A stretch of 64,000 bases of DNA from Arthrobacter sp. ES3-54 (lineage in GTDB: Bacteria; Actinomycetota; Actinomycetes; Actinomycetales; Micrococcaceae), in contig NZ_JAQFIF010000002.1 in NCBI RefSeq assembly GCF_029504395.1, forward strand, positions 248,001 to 312,000, given 5' to 3'. Numbering within the stretch: the first letter of the stretch is position 1; the number at the start of each line of letters is the position of its first letter. Shown here piece after piece: positions 37,993 through 46,304 of the stretch. A model generated the notes under the pieces. That model was not told the DNA's origin, ran no database searches, and was given only the letters and a program-made list of their open reading frames with translations. The translations under genes were made by a program, and so were the position numbers.

Positions 37993-38982
37993 CTATCTTT
38001 TGTTGGATTCTTTCTTCGGTTCTTTCTTGGGTTCTTTCGTGGGTTCCTTGGGATTGTCGGCGTCCTTGAGTTCTACTTCTGCTGTGGCTTGGATCAGTGC
38101 CAGCAGGTCAGGGTCGAGCCCGGGCGCGAATTCCTCGCGGCGTTCCGGTGAAATGGTCATCGGGAAACCGTCAGGCATGACGTCGGTGCTCAGCTCGGTG
38201 CCGTCGTTGGAGGGCGATGCGCCCCGGTACAGCTTGCCGGCCTCGCTGAGGTTGTCGGCGCTGAAGGTGTACTGGATGCTCTGCAGGCCCAGGTCCAGGA
38301 GCTTCTTCACCTCGGGGAACTGCTCGGCGTTGGTCTTCGGAATCGGAAGCACCTTGCCCCAGTTCACGCCGAGGCTTTCCAGGGCCTTCGCAAACGCATT
38401 CTCGTGGGCCTGGTCCCGGACGATGAGGTAGGCGATCGTGGACCGTGCCGTCTTGTTCTCGGTCATTTCGTAGATCCGGCACTTCTGCAGCCGGCCGGTG
38501 GACTCGAGCATCAGGTTGTACAGCAGGTCCAGGACCAGGTTGCCGCTGTTGTACACGTAGGACCCGCTCCACGGGTTGCCGGCCGCATCCACGGGCAACG
38601 CCCCCTGCGCGCCGACCAGGTAATGGTGGATGTTGCTCGTGTCCAGCGCGATCTTCAGCGGCGTGGCCCCCATGGCTCCGGGCTGGTCCACGGGATCGGT
38701 CTTCTTGCCCTGGTACTCGGGGGACCCGTCCAGCAGCCGGGAGATGGTGGTGCCGATCAGCTCGACGTGACTGATCTCCTCGGTACCCACGCCCTGGAGC
38801 AGGTCCTTGTAGGGCTTCGCGGCTGCGTCGCCGCGGAAGTTCATGCTCTGGAACAGGTACTGCATCATGGTGCGCATCTCACCGAACTGCCCGCCCAGGC
38901 CCTCCTGCAGGGCGTTGGCCGCGGCGGGGTCGGGCTCGTCGACGGCGATTTCGTTGATCAGTTGCTGGGTGTGCAGGTACAT
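37993..38982 (-). CDS. Manganese catalase family protein
   Basis: A 329-residue non-heme dimanganese catalase, which degrades H2O2. The ferritin-like four-helix core carries metal-binding Glu/His residues (L-I-N-E-I-A-V near residue 10, G-T-E-E-I-S-H-V-E near 67-75, A-H-E-N-A-F near 193). The last 20 residues are a Lys/Pro/Glu tail with four K-E-P-T/K-type repeats, not expected for catalysis. A TAAGCATGCTTAGTA element lies 120 bases upstream of the ATG, as in the glsB and DUF6480 promoters, so stress induction is likely. It would remove the H2O2 made by dimethylglycine oxidase, among other sources. Confidence 0.92.
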   Translation of the reverse strand: MYLHTQQLINEIAVDEPDPAAANALQEGLGGQFGEMRTMMQYLFQSMNFRGDAAAKPYKDLLQGVGTEEISHVELIGTTISRLLDGSPEYQGKKTDPVDQPGAMGATPLKIALDTSNIHHYLVGAQGALPVDAAGNPWSGSYVYNSGNLVLDLLYNLMLESTGRLQKCRIYEMTENKTARSTIAYLIVRDQAHENAFAKALESLGVNWGKVLPIPKTNAEQFPEVKKLLDLGLQSIQYTFSADNLSEAGKLYRGASPSNDGTELSTDVMPDGFPMTISPERREEFAPGLDPDLLALIQATAEVELKDADNPKEPTKEPKKEPKKESNKR

Positions 38983-39102
38983 AGGCTAGTTCCTCACTCT
39001 GGTCTGATGCTGGTCGTCGTCCTCTTCAACTCCGGCTTCGAATACCTCATGACCGGATCGGTACGGTACTTACCGCGGTGTGGCAGCCGCAGGATCTAAC
39101 CA

Positions 39103-39117
39103 TAAGCATGCTTAGTA
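39103..39117 (-). promoter_or_regulatory. TAAGCATGCTTAGTA element upstream of Mn-catalase
   Basis: The palindromic core AAGCATGCTT lies 120 bases upstream of the catalase start codon. On the coding strand ACTAAGCATGCT is followed by TTAGATCCTG, nearly the same context as upstream of glsB. Confidence 0.5.
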
Positions 39118-39200
39118 TCCTTGGCAAGGGAATTAGTCAGCGAAATCGCGGCCGCACAGCGCTCTCGTCCCAGGCGGCCCGAAGGCTCCCGCGGCGGGAC

Positions 39201-40454
39201 CTACGGGCGGGCTAGCTCCTCGATCTTTCGTTCCAGCACTGCGCGTTCGGCCGCGTTCGAGCACAGCGCGACCGCCTGCTGCAGGGCAGACTTTGCTTCT
39301 CCGCGCCGGCCGAGCCTTGCCAGCATCTCGCCCCTGACCGCAGGCAGCAGGTGCGAGACTTTGAGCTCACCCCGTGATCTGATCGCGTCGGCCAGTTCCA
39401 GCCCGGCCGCCGGACCCGATGCCATCGCCACCGCCACTGCGCGGTTCAGTTCGACGACCGGAGAGGGCACCAGCCTCCCCAAGGCCTCGTAGAGGATCAC
39501 GATCCGCTGCCAGTCCGCTTCCGCAACAGAACGGGCCACCGCGTGGCATTCGGCGATCGAGGCCTGCAGCCCGTACGCGCCGAGCCCACGGCCGGCAGCC
39601 ACGGCCCTCGCCAGCGCTGCACGGCCGCGCCGGATCGCCGACTGGTCCCACAAGCGTCGGTCCTGGTCCTCCAGGAGAACCGGCCGGCCGGACGTATCAA
39701 GCCTCGCGGGGAAGCGCGCGGCCGTCAGTTCCATCAGGGCCAGCAGGCCGAACACCTCAGGTTCCGGCGCCAGCCGCGTCAGCACACGGCCCAGGCGGCG
39801 CGCTTCACCCGCCAAGTCCACGCGCATCCAGGAGTCACCGCCGGACGCGAAGGAACCCTCCGTGAAGATCAGGTATATGACTTGGAGTACCGATCCTAGC
39901 CGTTCGGGCACTTCACGCGTTTCTGGCACCGCGAACGGGATGTGGGCAGCGGCCAGGGTCTTTTTGGCCCGGGTGACGCGTGCCTGGATGGTCGGCACCG
40001 GAACCAGGAACGCCTTCGCGATCTCGTCGGTACCCATGCCGCCCACCACGCGCAGCGTCAAGGCGATCCGCGCTTCCTTGGATAACACCGGATGGCAGGA
40101 GATGAACATCAGGGCCAGCACGTCGTCGTCGATCGCGTCGGGGCTAAACAGGGAATCCGCGCCCGGAAGCTCCTCCGAGAGGTCGCGGGCCAGGAGGGCG
40201 TACTTTTCGTCGCGGGCGGCACGCCGCCGGAAGGTGTCCACCGCCCGGCGCCGGCCGGTGGTCAGCAGCCAGCCCACCGGCTCGGCGGGGACCCCGTTTA
40301 CCGACCAGGTTACGAGGGCCTCGGCGAGCGCCTCCTGTGCGAGGTCTTCGGCCAACGGGAAATCGCCCGTATAGCGGGCCAGGGCGCCGACGATACGGGC
40401 GGACTCCATGCGCCACACCGCTTCGACGGCGGCCCGTGCCTCGTTGCTGCTCAC
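39201..40454 (-). CDS. ECF-type RNA polymerase sigma factor, long form with C-terminal extension
   Basis: A 417-residue sigma factor of the long extracytoplasmic-function group (DUF6596-type C-terminus). The N-terminus has region 2 with the L-A-E-D-L-A-Q-E-A-L core and an R-R-A-V-D-T-F-R-R-R DNA-contact stretch. Region 4 follows (G-G-M-G-T-D-E-I-A-K-A-F then T-I-Q-A-R-V-T-R-A-K-K). Residues from about 180 form a TPR-like extension, as in ECF42-like factors, where it controls activity. The GTG at 40454 was chosen because the upstream gene stops 22 bases earlier; the frame stays open to 40751 but would overlap that gene. It is paired with a YciI protein, a common pairing. Its last 65 bases recur at 10495. 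Confidence 0.9.
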   Translation of the reverse strand: MSSNEARAAVEAVWRMESARIVGALARYTGDFPLAEDLAQEALAEALVTWSVNGVPAEPVGWLLTTGRRRAVDTFRRRAARDEKYALLARDLSEELPGADSLFSPDAIDDDVLALMFISCHPVLSKEARIALTLRVVGGMGTDEIAKAFLVPVPTIQARVTRAKKTLAAAHIPFAVPETREVPERLGSVLQVIYLIFTEGSFASGGDSWMRVDLAGEARRLGRVLTRLAPEPEVFGLLALMELTAARFPARLDTSGRPVLLEDQDRRLWDQSAIRRGRAALARAVAAGRGLGAYGLQASIAECHAVARSVAEADWQRIVILYEALGRLVPSPVVELNRAVAVAMASGPAAGLELADAIRSRGELKVSHLLPAVRGEMLARLGRRGEAKSALQQAVALCSNAAERAVLERKIEELARP

Positions 40455-40476
40455 TGCCGGTTCCGGGCTGGCTGGT

Positions 40477-40896
40477 TCAGAGCTGGCCGGTCTGTTCCCG
40501 CCACGCGCGTTCCTTCTGGATCCATTCGTTGTCCTGCGGGAACTCTTCGATGGAAGGTACCCGGCGAATCTCGGTCTTGGTACCCGCCGTGAGGGGTGCG
40601 CGTTTTGCCCACTCGATCGCTTCCTGCTTCGAGGCGACATCGAGGATGTAGTAGCCGGCGAACAGTTCCTTGGTTTCGCCGTAGGGCCCGTCAGTGACCA
40701 CCGGGGTTTCACCGGTAAAGTCCACCACGACGCCCTCTGTCGGATCGTCAAGGCCCTCTGCTGCCAGCAAGACCCCAGCGCGGATCAATTCGTCATTGAA
40801 TTTGCCCATGGTCTCGAGAACCTCGTTGAAGTCGGCGTTCGCAAGGTTGGCGTACGACTCGTCGGTTCCGCGCATGATCAACATGTACTTTGCCAT
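40477..40896 (-). CDS. YciI-like (YCII/DGPF) family protein
   Basis: A 139-residue protein with the YCII-type fold signature: M-A-K-Y-M-L-I-M-R-G-T at the start, the D-G-P-Y-G-E-T-K-E-L-F-A-G-Y motif (DGPF type) near residue 88, and a C-terminal R-R-V-P-S-I-E-E-F. These small dimeric proteins are typically encoded before long ECF sigma factors and probably signal to them. The sigma gene starts 22 bases after its stop. Confidence 0.9.
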   Translation of the reverse strand: MAKYMLIMRGTDESYANLANADFNEVLETMGKFNDELIRAGVLLAAEGLDDPTEGVVVDFTGETPVVTDGPYGETKELFAGYYILDVASKQEAIEWAKRAPLTAGTKTEIRRVPSIEEFPQDNEWIQKERAWREQTGQL

Positions 40897-41015
40897 TTCA
40901 ATCTCCTAGGTTTCGGAAGGTCGCCCTTCGACCTTCCCACCCACAGGTCGAACAGCGCGAGGGTCAATCGACACCGGCCGGGAAATTCATTCAGCGTGGA
41001 CAAGGGACACCCTCG

Positions 41016-42224
41016 TCAGCCAGCGGTGGCCGCGCCGAGGGTGACGTCCGTGCTCTGCTCCTGGCCGTCGCGGACAAAGGTGACCTTGACGGTGGCCCCG
41101 GCAGCGTGCTCCCGGGTCGCCGCCGTGAGCTCGGAAGCATCGGTCACAGTGCGGCCGCCCAGCCTGGTGATCACGTCGCCGGCCTTAAGACCGGCCTTGT
41201 CCGCTGCGGAGCCCGGGGTCACGGAGGATGCCTCTGCTCCGGCCGCGAACTCCGAAGAGGCTCCCGAGGCCTTGTCCCGGACCGAGACGCCGAGTTGGCC
41301 GTGTGTGGCCGTGCCCGTAGCGATGATCTCCTGGGCGACGCGTTTCGCGTCGTTGATCGGGATGGAGAAGCCGACGCCGATGTTCCCTGCCTGGGCAGAG
41401 GAGGACGACGTGGATCCGGCCGAGGCGATGGCCACGTTGACTCCGATGATCTCACCGTTCGCGTTCACCAGGGGGCCGCCGGAGTTTCCCGGGTTTATGG
41501 CCGCATCCGTTTGGATGACGTTAATGCTGATAGTGTCCTGCGCGGCGCTGGAGGCGCCGTTCTGCAGGGCGGACGTGGCCGAGGACGCTGCCTCGATGGT
41601 GCGGTTCGCTGCCGAAACGATGCCGTCAGTGACCGTTCCACTCAATCCCAGGGGCGCTCCGATGGCTATGGCGGTGTCGCCGACATTGACCTTGCCGGAG
41701 TCGCCCAGGGCCGCGGCAACGAGCCCCGGGGCAGTGATTTGGACGATGGCCAGGTCCGAGAGCGGATCCGTTCCGACGATTGTCCCCGGGTAGACGCTGC
41801 CGCCACTGGTCCGAACCTCGATGGCCGCGTTCGCTGCCTGCCCGTCCAGGGTGACCACATGTGTGTTGGTCAGAATATGGCCGGAAGCGTCCAGAATGAT
41901 GCCCGACCCGGTACCGCCTGAAGTGCCGGAACTGGCGCTGATGGTGACCACACTGGGTGAGGCCTTCTGCGCGGCGGCTGTCACCGTACTGACACTGTCG
42001 GGATTGTTGACGATCACCGGCGTGTATTGAGTCGTTTGTACAGTGCCGGATGCCGGAGCGGCGGTGTTCCACATCGCCGTCGCCCCGGCCGCCACGCCCC
42101 CGCCGACGCCGCCCGCAGCCACCAGGCAGGCAACATAGAGCCCGGCGCCAATGCGCTTTCGGGTTTTCAGGCCTGCAACGGTTCCGGTGTTTTCGCCGCG
42201 GATGGGCAGTTCATGCTCGTTCAT
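41016..42224 (-). CDS. HtrA/DegP-type serine protease with PDZ domain
   Basis: A 402-residue membrane-anchored S1C serine protease. An N-terminal cytoplasmic stretch is followed by a glycine-rich membrane segment (about 26-50), then the trypsin-like domain with catalytic H122 (T-N-T-H-V-V), D157 (L-S-D-L-A-I-V) and S248 (G-N-S-G-G-P), and a PDZ domain at about 310-395. Family members degrade or refold damaged secreted and envelope proteins. The gene is upstream of the YciI-sigma pair on the same strand, 119 bases away, so it is not clearly in one operon. Confidence 0.93.
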   Translation of the reverse strand: MNEHELPIRGENTGTVAGLKTRKRIGAGLYVACLVAAGGVGGGVAAGATAMWNTAAPASGTVQTTQYTPVIVNNPDSVSTVTAAAQKASPSVVTISASSGTSGGTGSGIILDASGHILTNTHVVTLDGQAANAAIEVRTSGGSVYPGTIVGTDPLSDLAIVQITAPGLVAAALGDSGKVNVGDTAIAIGAPLGLSGTVTDGIVSAANRTIEAASSATSALQNGASSAAQDTISINVIQTDAAINPGNSGGPLVNANGEIIGVNVAIASAGSTSSSSAQAGNIGVGFSIPINDAKRVAQEIIATGTATHGQLGVSVRDKASGASSEFAAGAEASSVTPGSAADKAGLKAGDVITRLGGRTVTDASELTAATREHAAGATVKVTFVRDGQEQSTDVTLGAATAG

Positions 42225-42478
42225 GGGTCATCCTGATCTCGTCGTATTTGCCCTGTGTCGACCTCACGCCTCATGATCGCGCTCGGGGTTGCCGCCCCGC
42301 GGATTTCGAAGCCGTATCCCCATCCTCAAACTCCGGACTGTCGACGATCTGTCGTGCCGCTGTGAGCGGACTGTGAGCCTTCGCGAAGCGATGCCGGCGG
42401 TCGGGGCTGTTCGGGCAGTGCCGCCGCTCATGTCCCTGGACTGGAAGCCCTAATCCACGTCCACTTCCGCCTTTGCTG

Positions 42479-44410
42479 TCACGTGCTGCGGTGTGCAGGG
42501 GCGAACTGCGCCGAAAGATTGGTTTCTTCGGCGCGGATGAGGTGCACGAGCGCGTTGATCAGGGCCAGGTGGGTGAACGCCTGTGGGAAGTTGCCGAGGT
42601 GACGGCCGCTCACCGGATCGAGCTCCTCGGCGTAGAGGCCCAAGGGACTGGCGAGGGACAGCAGACGTTCGCACAGTGCCTTGGCGCGTACCACCTCTCC
42701 GATCTCGACGAGGGCTGAGACAAGCCAGAACGAGCAGGTGGTGAAGGTCCCCTCGTCGCCGGCGAGTCCGTCGTCGGTCTGCTCGGGACGGTAACGCAGG
42801 ACGAGGCCGTTCCGGGTGAGTTCATCGGCAATGGCCAACACAGTGGCGCAAACGCGCGGATCGTTGGCGGGAAGGAACCGGACGAGCGGGACGAGGAGAA
42901 GCGAGGCATCAAGGTTCGTCGTGCCGTAGGACTGGACGAACACGCCTCGGTCGTCGACACCGTTGCGGCAGATGTCCTCATGGATCTCCTCGGCGATGGT
43001 GTCCCACTTCCGGGCGTAATCAGCCTGACCGTGCAGGCGCGCCAGCCGGGCACCACGATCCAGGGCGACCCAGCACATGAGCTTTGAGGAGGTGAAGTGC
43101 TTCGGTTCGCCACGGACCTCCCAGATGCCGTGGTCGGGGTCCCGCCAGTGGGCGGCGGCTTGCTCGACCTGGCGGAGCAGGACGGGCCAGAGCGGCTCGG
43201 GAAGCTGGTCACGGGATTTGGCGTGGAGGTAGACGGAGTCCAGCATCGTGCCCCAGACGTCGAGCTGCCGCTGATGGGCGGCAGCGTTGCCGATCCGGAC
43301 GGGGCGGGCGCCGTCGTAGCCGCCGAGCCCCTCGACGGTAACCTCCGGAAGATCCCTTTCGCCGTCGATGCCGTACATGATCTGCAGGTCGTCCTCGGCG
43401 GCGACGTCGCGGATGAAAGCAAAGAAGTCATCGGCTTCCCGGTCCAGGCCGAGCGTGTAAAGGGCCCAGAGCGCGAACGTGGAATCGCGCACCCACGTGT
43501 ACCGGTAGTCCCAGTTCCGCTCTCCCCCGGGCGTCTCGGGCAGCGACGTGGTGGGCGCCGCGACCAGAGCTCCGGTCGGCGCGTAGGTGAGGCCTTTCAA
43601 CGTCAGTGCGCTGCGCTGCAGCTGCTCCCGCCACGGGTGGTCGGGGAACTCGCCGCCGGTGATCCATTGCCTCCAGAACTCAGTGGTCTGCCACTGCTTG
43701 CGCGTGGCTTCCCCCCACGTCCGCGGCGGGGGCAGAGACCCCCAGGAGAGCGCGATAAAAGCCTCCTCGCCCTCGGTCATCCGGGTGCGGATGACCGCGA
43801 TGGAGTCCTCGATGCCCAGCCGGCGGTCGGTGGTCAGACGCAGCACCGGATTGCCCTCATCGCCGCTGACGGTCACTACCTCCCCGTAACCGGGACTGGA
43901 AAACTCCCACCGTGCACGGCGCCTGCCGTAGTCGAAGACCGGCTCGCACAGCACGGACAGCTCAACTGCGCCGTTGACGCACCTGACCGTGCGCAGCAGG
44001 CAATGCTCAGCCTCGTAGTTCATCGGCGGCCGGCGGTATCGGCGGGCCCTCTCGTCGGTGTGGTGCCACGGACCCATCACCAGGGCATCCCTCACGATCA
44101 ACCAGCCCGTCCTGGTCTGCCAAGTGGTCTCCAGGATCAAGCTGCCGGGGAGATAACGGCGCGCAGTGGGCTCCCGGACGCCGTACGGCGCCACCTTGAA
44201 CCCACCCGCGGCGCGGTCGAGCATAGTGGAGAACAGACTCGGCGAGTCGTGACGTGGCACGCACATCCACTCCACCTGCCCGCTCGATGCGATCAAGCAG
44301 TTGGCCTCACAGTCAGACAAAAACCCATAGTCGGCGATCGGCGGGTACGGGCTCGTGCCTGCCCCGGGCCGCCGCCGCCCCTGGGGCCCTGATCCGGCGT
44401 CGATCCTCAC
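42479..44410 (-). CDS. Glycoside hydrolase family 15 protein (trehalase/glucoamylase-like)
   Basis: A 643-residue GH15 protein of the actinobacterial trehalase-like group. The N-terminal beta-sandwich (to about 270) is followed by an (alpha/alpha)6 barrel. Motifs include R-N-W-D-Y-R-Y-T-W-V-R-D at the barrel entrance, G-I-W-E-V-R-G (general acid Glu) and E-E-L-D-P (general base Glu region) near the C-terminus. Members hydrolyse trehalose or alpha-glucans in the cytoplasm. The first 20 residues are Gly/Arg/Pro-rich and could be an over-long start. No other sugar gene is adjacent. Confidence 0.9.
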   Translation of the reverse strand: MRIDAGSGPQGRRRPGAGTSPYPPIADYGFLSDCEANCLIASSGQVEWMCVPRHDSPSLFSTMLDRAAGGFKVAPYGVREPTARRYLPGSLILETTWQTRTGWLIVRDALVMGPWHHTDERARRYRRPPMNYEAEHCLLRTVRCVNGAVELSVLCEPVFDYGRRRARWEFSSPGYGEVVTVSGDEGNPVLRLTTDRRLGIEDSIAVIRTRMTEGEEAFIALSWGSLPPPRTWGEATRKQWQTTEFWRQWITGGEFPDHPWREQLQRSALTLKGLTYAPTGALVAAPTTSLPETPGGERNWDYRYTWVRDSTFALWALYTLGLDREADDFFAFIRDVAAEDDLQIMYGIDGERDLPEVTVEGLGGYDGARPVRIGNAAAHQRQLDVWGTMLDSVYLHAKSRDQLPEPLWPVLLRQVEQAAAHWRDPDHGIWEVRGEPKHFTSSKLMCWVALDRGARLARLHGQADYARKWDTIAEEIHEDICRNGVDDRGVFVQSYGTTNLDASLLLVPLVRFLPANDPRVCATVLAIADELTRNGLVLRYRPEQTDDGLAGDEGTFTTCSFWLVSALVEIGEVVRAKALCERLLSLASPLGLYAEELDPVSGRHLGNFPQAFTHLALINALVHLIRAEETNLSAQFAPAHRST

Positions 44411-44618
44411 TACCCCAGTATGCTCGCCCAGACTGGAAGCGGGAATCCTGTTCCCGGCTCACAGCGGGGGCAACCTATCCGGCCATGCGGACCCTTCCCA
44501 TGAGTCAACGCCCAGCCTTGACACTCGTGGGGCGACGAATCTAGAACTGCTACAGCGATCGCTCCAGGCAGCGTGTCGGGCCACATCTGTGGGGATTCCT
44601 TTGTGTGAAACTGATCCA

Positions 44619-44909
44619 ATGATTACCGAACACGCGCTTTTGCCAGTCATCCCCGGCCAGGAAGACGACTTCGAGCTGGCGTTTAGCGAGGCGCGGCCCA
44701 TCATTGCTTCGATGGCTGGCTTCAGGAAATTGTCGTTGTCACGTTCGATCGAGTCGCCGAGCACGTATCTGCTTCTCGTTGAATGGGATCGGCTCGAAGA
44801 CCATACCGTTGGATTCCGACAGTCCGACCAATACGGCAATTGGCGCGCACTACTGCACCACTTTTACGATCCTTTCCCGGTCGTGGAGCACTACGAGATC
44901 ATCCTGTAA
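44619..44909 (+). CDS. Antibiotic biosynthesis monooxygenase (ABM) domain protein
   Basis: A 96-residue protein with a dimeric ferredoxin-like fold signature: I-T-E-H-A-L-L-P-V strand, G-F-R-K-L-S-L-S-R-S, then Y-L-L-L-V-E-W and H-H-F-Y-D-P-F-P-V-V-E-H-Y. ABM-type proteins range from quinol monooxygenases to heme-degrading or non-enzymatic partners. Start ATG 44619 lacks a strong ribosome site; TTG at 44601 is an alternative. It converges on an aldo/keto reductase gene. Confidence 0.75.
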   Translation: MITEHALLPVIPGQEDDFELAFSEARPIIASMAGFRKLSLSRSIESPSTYLLLVEWDRLEDHTVGFRQSDQYGNWRALLHHFYDPFPVVEHYEIIL

Positions 44910-44941
44910 GTGGTCGGCCCCTCGCGGCTTGATGCAGCCGA

Positions 44942-44985
44942 AAAGCCGGAGACGGTCCCGGCCGATCGGGACCGTCTCCGGCTTT
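44942..44985. terminator. Bidirectional terminator between ABM and aldo/keto reductase genes
   Basis: A perfect 19-bp stem (44942-44960 with 44967-44985) with a 6-base loop lies between the two convergent genes. It has AAA on its left flank and TTT on its right flank, so it can terminate in both directions. Confidence 0.85.
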
Positions 44986-44998
44986 GCTGCCGGACGGG

Positions 44999-45847
44999 CT
45001 AGAGCTGGCTGTGCGCGGCAACGGCCGGATCGGCGCCGGCGCGGGCGCCAGACTCCAGAGCCGATATCTGCGCTATTTCGGCCGGGGTGAGCTGGAGCGC
45101 CGCGGCGCCCAGGTTTTCCCGCATGCGCGCGCTATCGGCCGACTTGGGGATGACGATGGTGCCTTGGGCGAGATGCCAGGCGAGCACGATCTGGGCGGGT
45201 GTGGCACCGTACCGGGCTGCTACCGATTTCACGGCGGATGCATCGAGATCCGCGCCCTGGCCCAAGGGACTGTACGCCTCCACTGCGATGCCCAATGACC
45301 GGCTCTTGGCCGCCAGGTCTCGCTGCTGGAAAGTGGGGTGGATTTCGATCTGGTTGACCGCCGGGACAATATCCGAGGCCTCGAGAAGCGTGTCCAGATG
45401 GTCAGAGAGGAAATTCGACACTCCGATGGCGCGGATCTCGCTGCCGGAATAGAGCTTTTCCATGGCCTTCCAGGCCTGGGTGAAGAGTCCTTGGGATGGC
45501 ACGGGCCAGTGGATCAGGTACAGGTCCACGTAGTCGATGCCGAGTGCCTCGCGGCTGTGCTGGAACGCCTCGTAGGCTGTGCCCTGTTCGCCGTTGCGCA
45601 GCTTGGTGGTGACGAAGATTTCCTCGCGCGGGATTCCTGATGCGGCAAGAGCGGCGCCGACGCCGGCCTCGTTCCGGTACGCGGCGGCGGTGTCTATGTG
45701 GCGGTAGCCAGCCTCCAGAGCGTCCTCGACAATGCGCTGTGTGTCTTCCGTCGGGACCTGGAAAACGCCGAAGCCGAGCTGGGGGATCTTGACGCCATTG
45801 TTGAGGGTCACGGTGGGGATATTGGCTTCACTAATCTGCGGCATCAT
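44999..45847 (-). CDS. Aldo/keto reductase (2,5-diketogluconate reductase-like)
   Basis: A 282-residue (alpha/beta)8-barrel NADPH-dependent reductase. The catalytic residues are visible: Asp in H-I-D-T-A-A-A-Y, Tyr in A-A-Y-R-N-E, Lys in F-V-T-T-K-L, and His in D-L-Y-L-I-H-W-P. The C-terminal nucleotide-binding region reads V-I-P-K-S-A-D-S-A-R-M. It resembles the 2,5-diketo-D-gluconate reductase/AKR5 group. The start is the ATG at 45847 with AAGGAAG upstream; 14 upstream codons lack family similarity. Substrates are probably small aldehydes or ketones. Confidence 0.92.
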   Translation of the reverse strand: MMPQISEANIPTVTLNNGVKIPQLGFGVFQVPTEDTQRIVEDALEAGYRHIDTAAAYRNEAGVGAALAASGIPREEIFVTTKLRNGEQGTAYEAFQHSREALGIDYVDLYLIHWPVPSQGLFTQAWKAMEKLYSGSEIRAIGVSNFLSDHLDTLLEASDIVPAVNQIEIHPTFQQRDLAAKSRSLGIAVEAYSPLGQGADLDASAVKSVAARYGATPAQIVLAWHLAQGTIVIPKSADSARMRENLGAAALQLTPAEIAQISALESGARAGADPAVAAHSQL

Positions 45848-46049
45848 CACTCTTCCTTGTGGGTGGGTATCTGGTTTGGGCCGGTACACACAGGCGGCCG
45901 TTGATAACCAGCAAAGCCATCATCAGTGAATTATCCATCGTCTTCTTCCTGTCATCGGTTGTGCGTTGAACCGTGACTCCAGCCATGGGCCGGTCTTCTT
46001 CTTCTACTGAGTCCGGTACTTCGACCTGTGCCGGCTTTCGCGCGGCCAT
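45831..46049 (-). CDS. Possible small acidic protein, 72 residues
   Basis: This frame begins M-A-A-R-K-P-A-Q-V-E-V-P-D-S-V-E-E-E-D-R-P, which is protein-like for its first 35 residues, then becomes less convincing, and its end overlaps the aldo/keto reductase start by 17 bases. No clear ribosome site is seen. It is the only candidate in the 316-base gap between the aldo/keto reductase gene and 46164. Function not proposed; it may not be expressed. Confidence 0.3.
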   Translation of the reverse strand: MAARKPAQVEVPDSVEEEDRPMAGVTVQRTTDDRKKTMDNSLMMALLVINGRLCVPAQTRYPPTRKSDDAAD

Positions 46050-46163
46050 GCATTCGACGCTACGGACGTGGGGATGCGATGTCAGCAGGGTTGCCGCTCC
46101 CTGCAGTTCCTAGGAATGGCAGTCCTACCTTCGCCATGGAAAGCACGGACCCGGCCCGGCAAA

Positions 46164-46304
46164 ATGGAAGACATGGGTCAAAGCGCAGAGTTTGGAAAAT
46201 TCCTGAAGGCCATGCGGTCACGGCTGACGGCTGTGACGGAAGTTCCTTGGGCAACAGTCCGTCAACAGGCGGACTTTCTGCATCGTCAGGAGGACATCGC
46301 GTGA
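46164..46304 (+). pseudogene. XRE-type regulator, N-terminal remnant
   Basis: A 46-residue frame reads A-E-F-G-K-F-L-K-A-M-R-S-R-L, then V-R-Q-Q-A-D-F-L-H-R-Q-E-D-I-A and stops. The order F-G-x-F-L-x-x-x-R-x-R-L ... L-x-R-x-E-[ED]-[IV]-A is the start of MmyB-type XRE regulators, whose helix-turn-helix would follow. The stop (TGA) overlaps the GTG start of the RidA gene by four bases. It therefore looks like a truncated regulator now acting at most as a leader. Confidence 0.45.
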
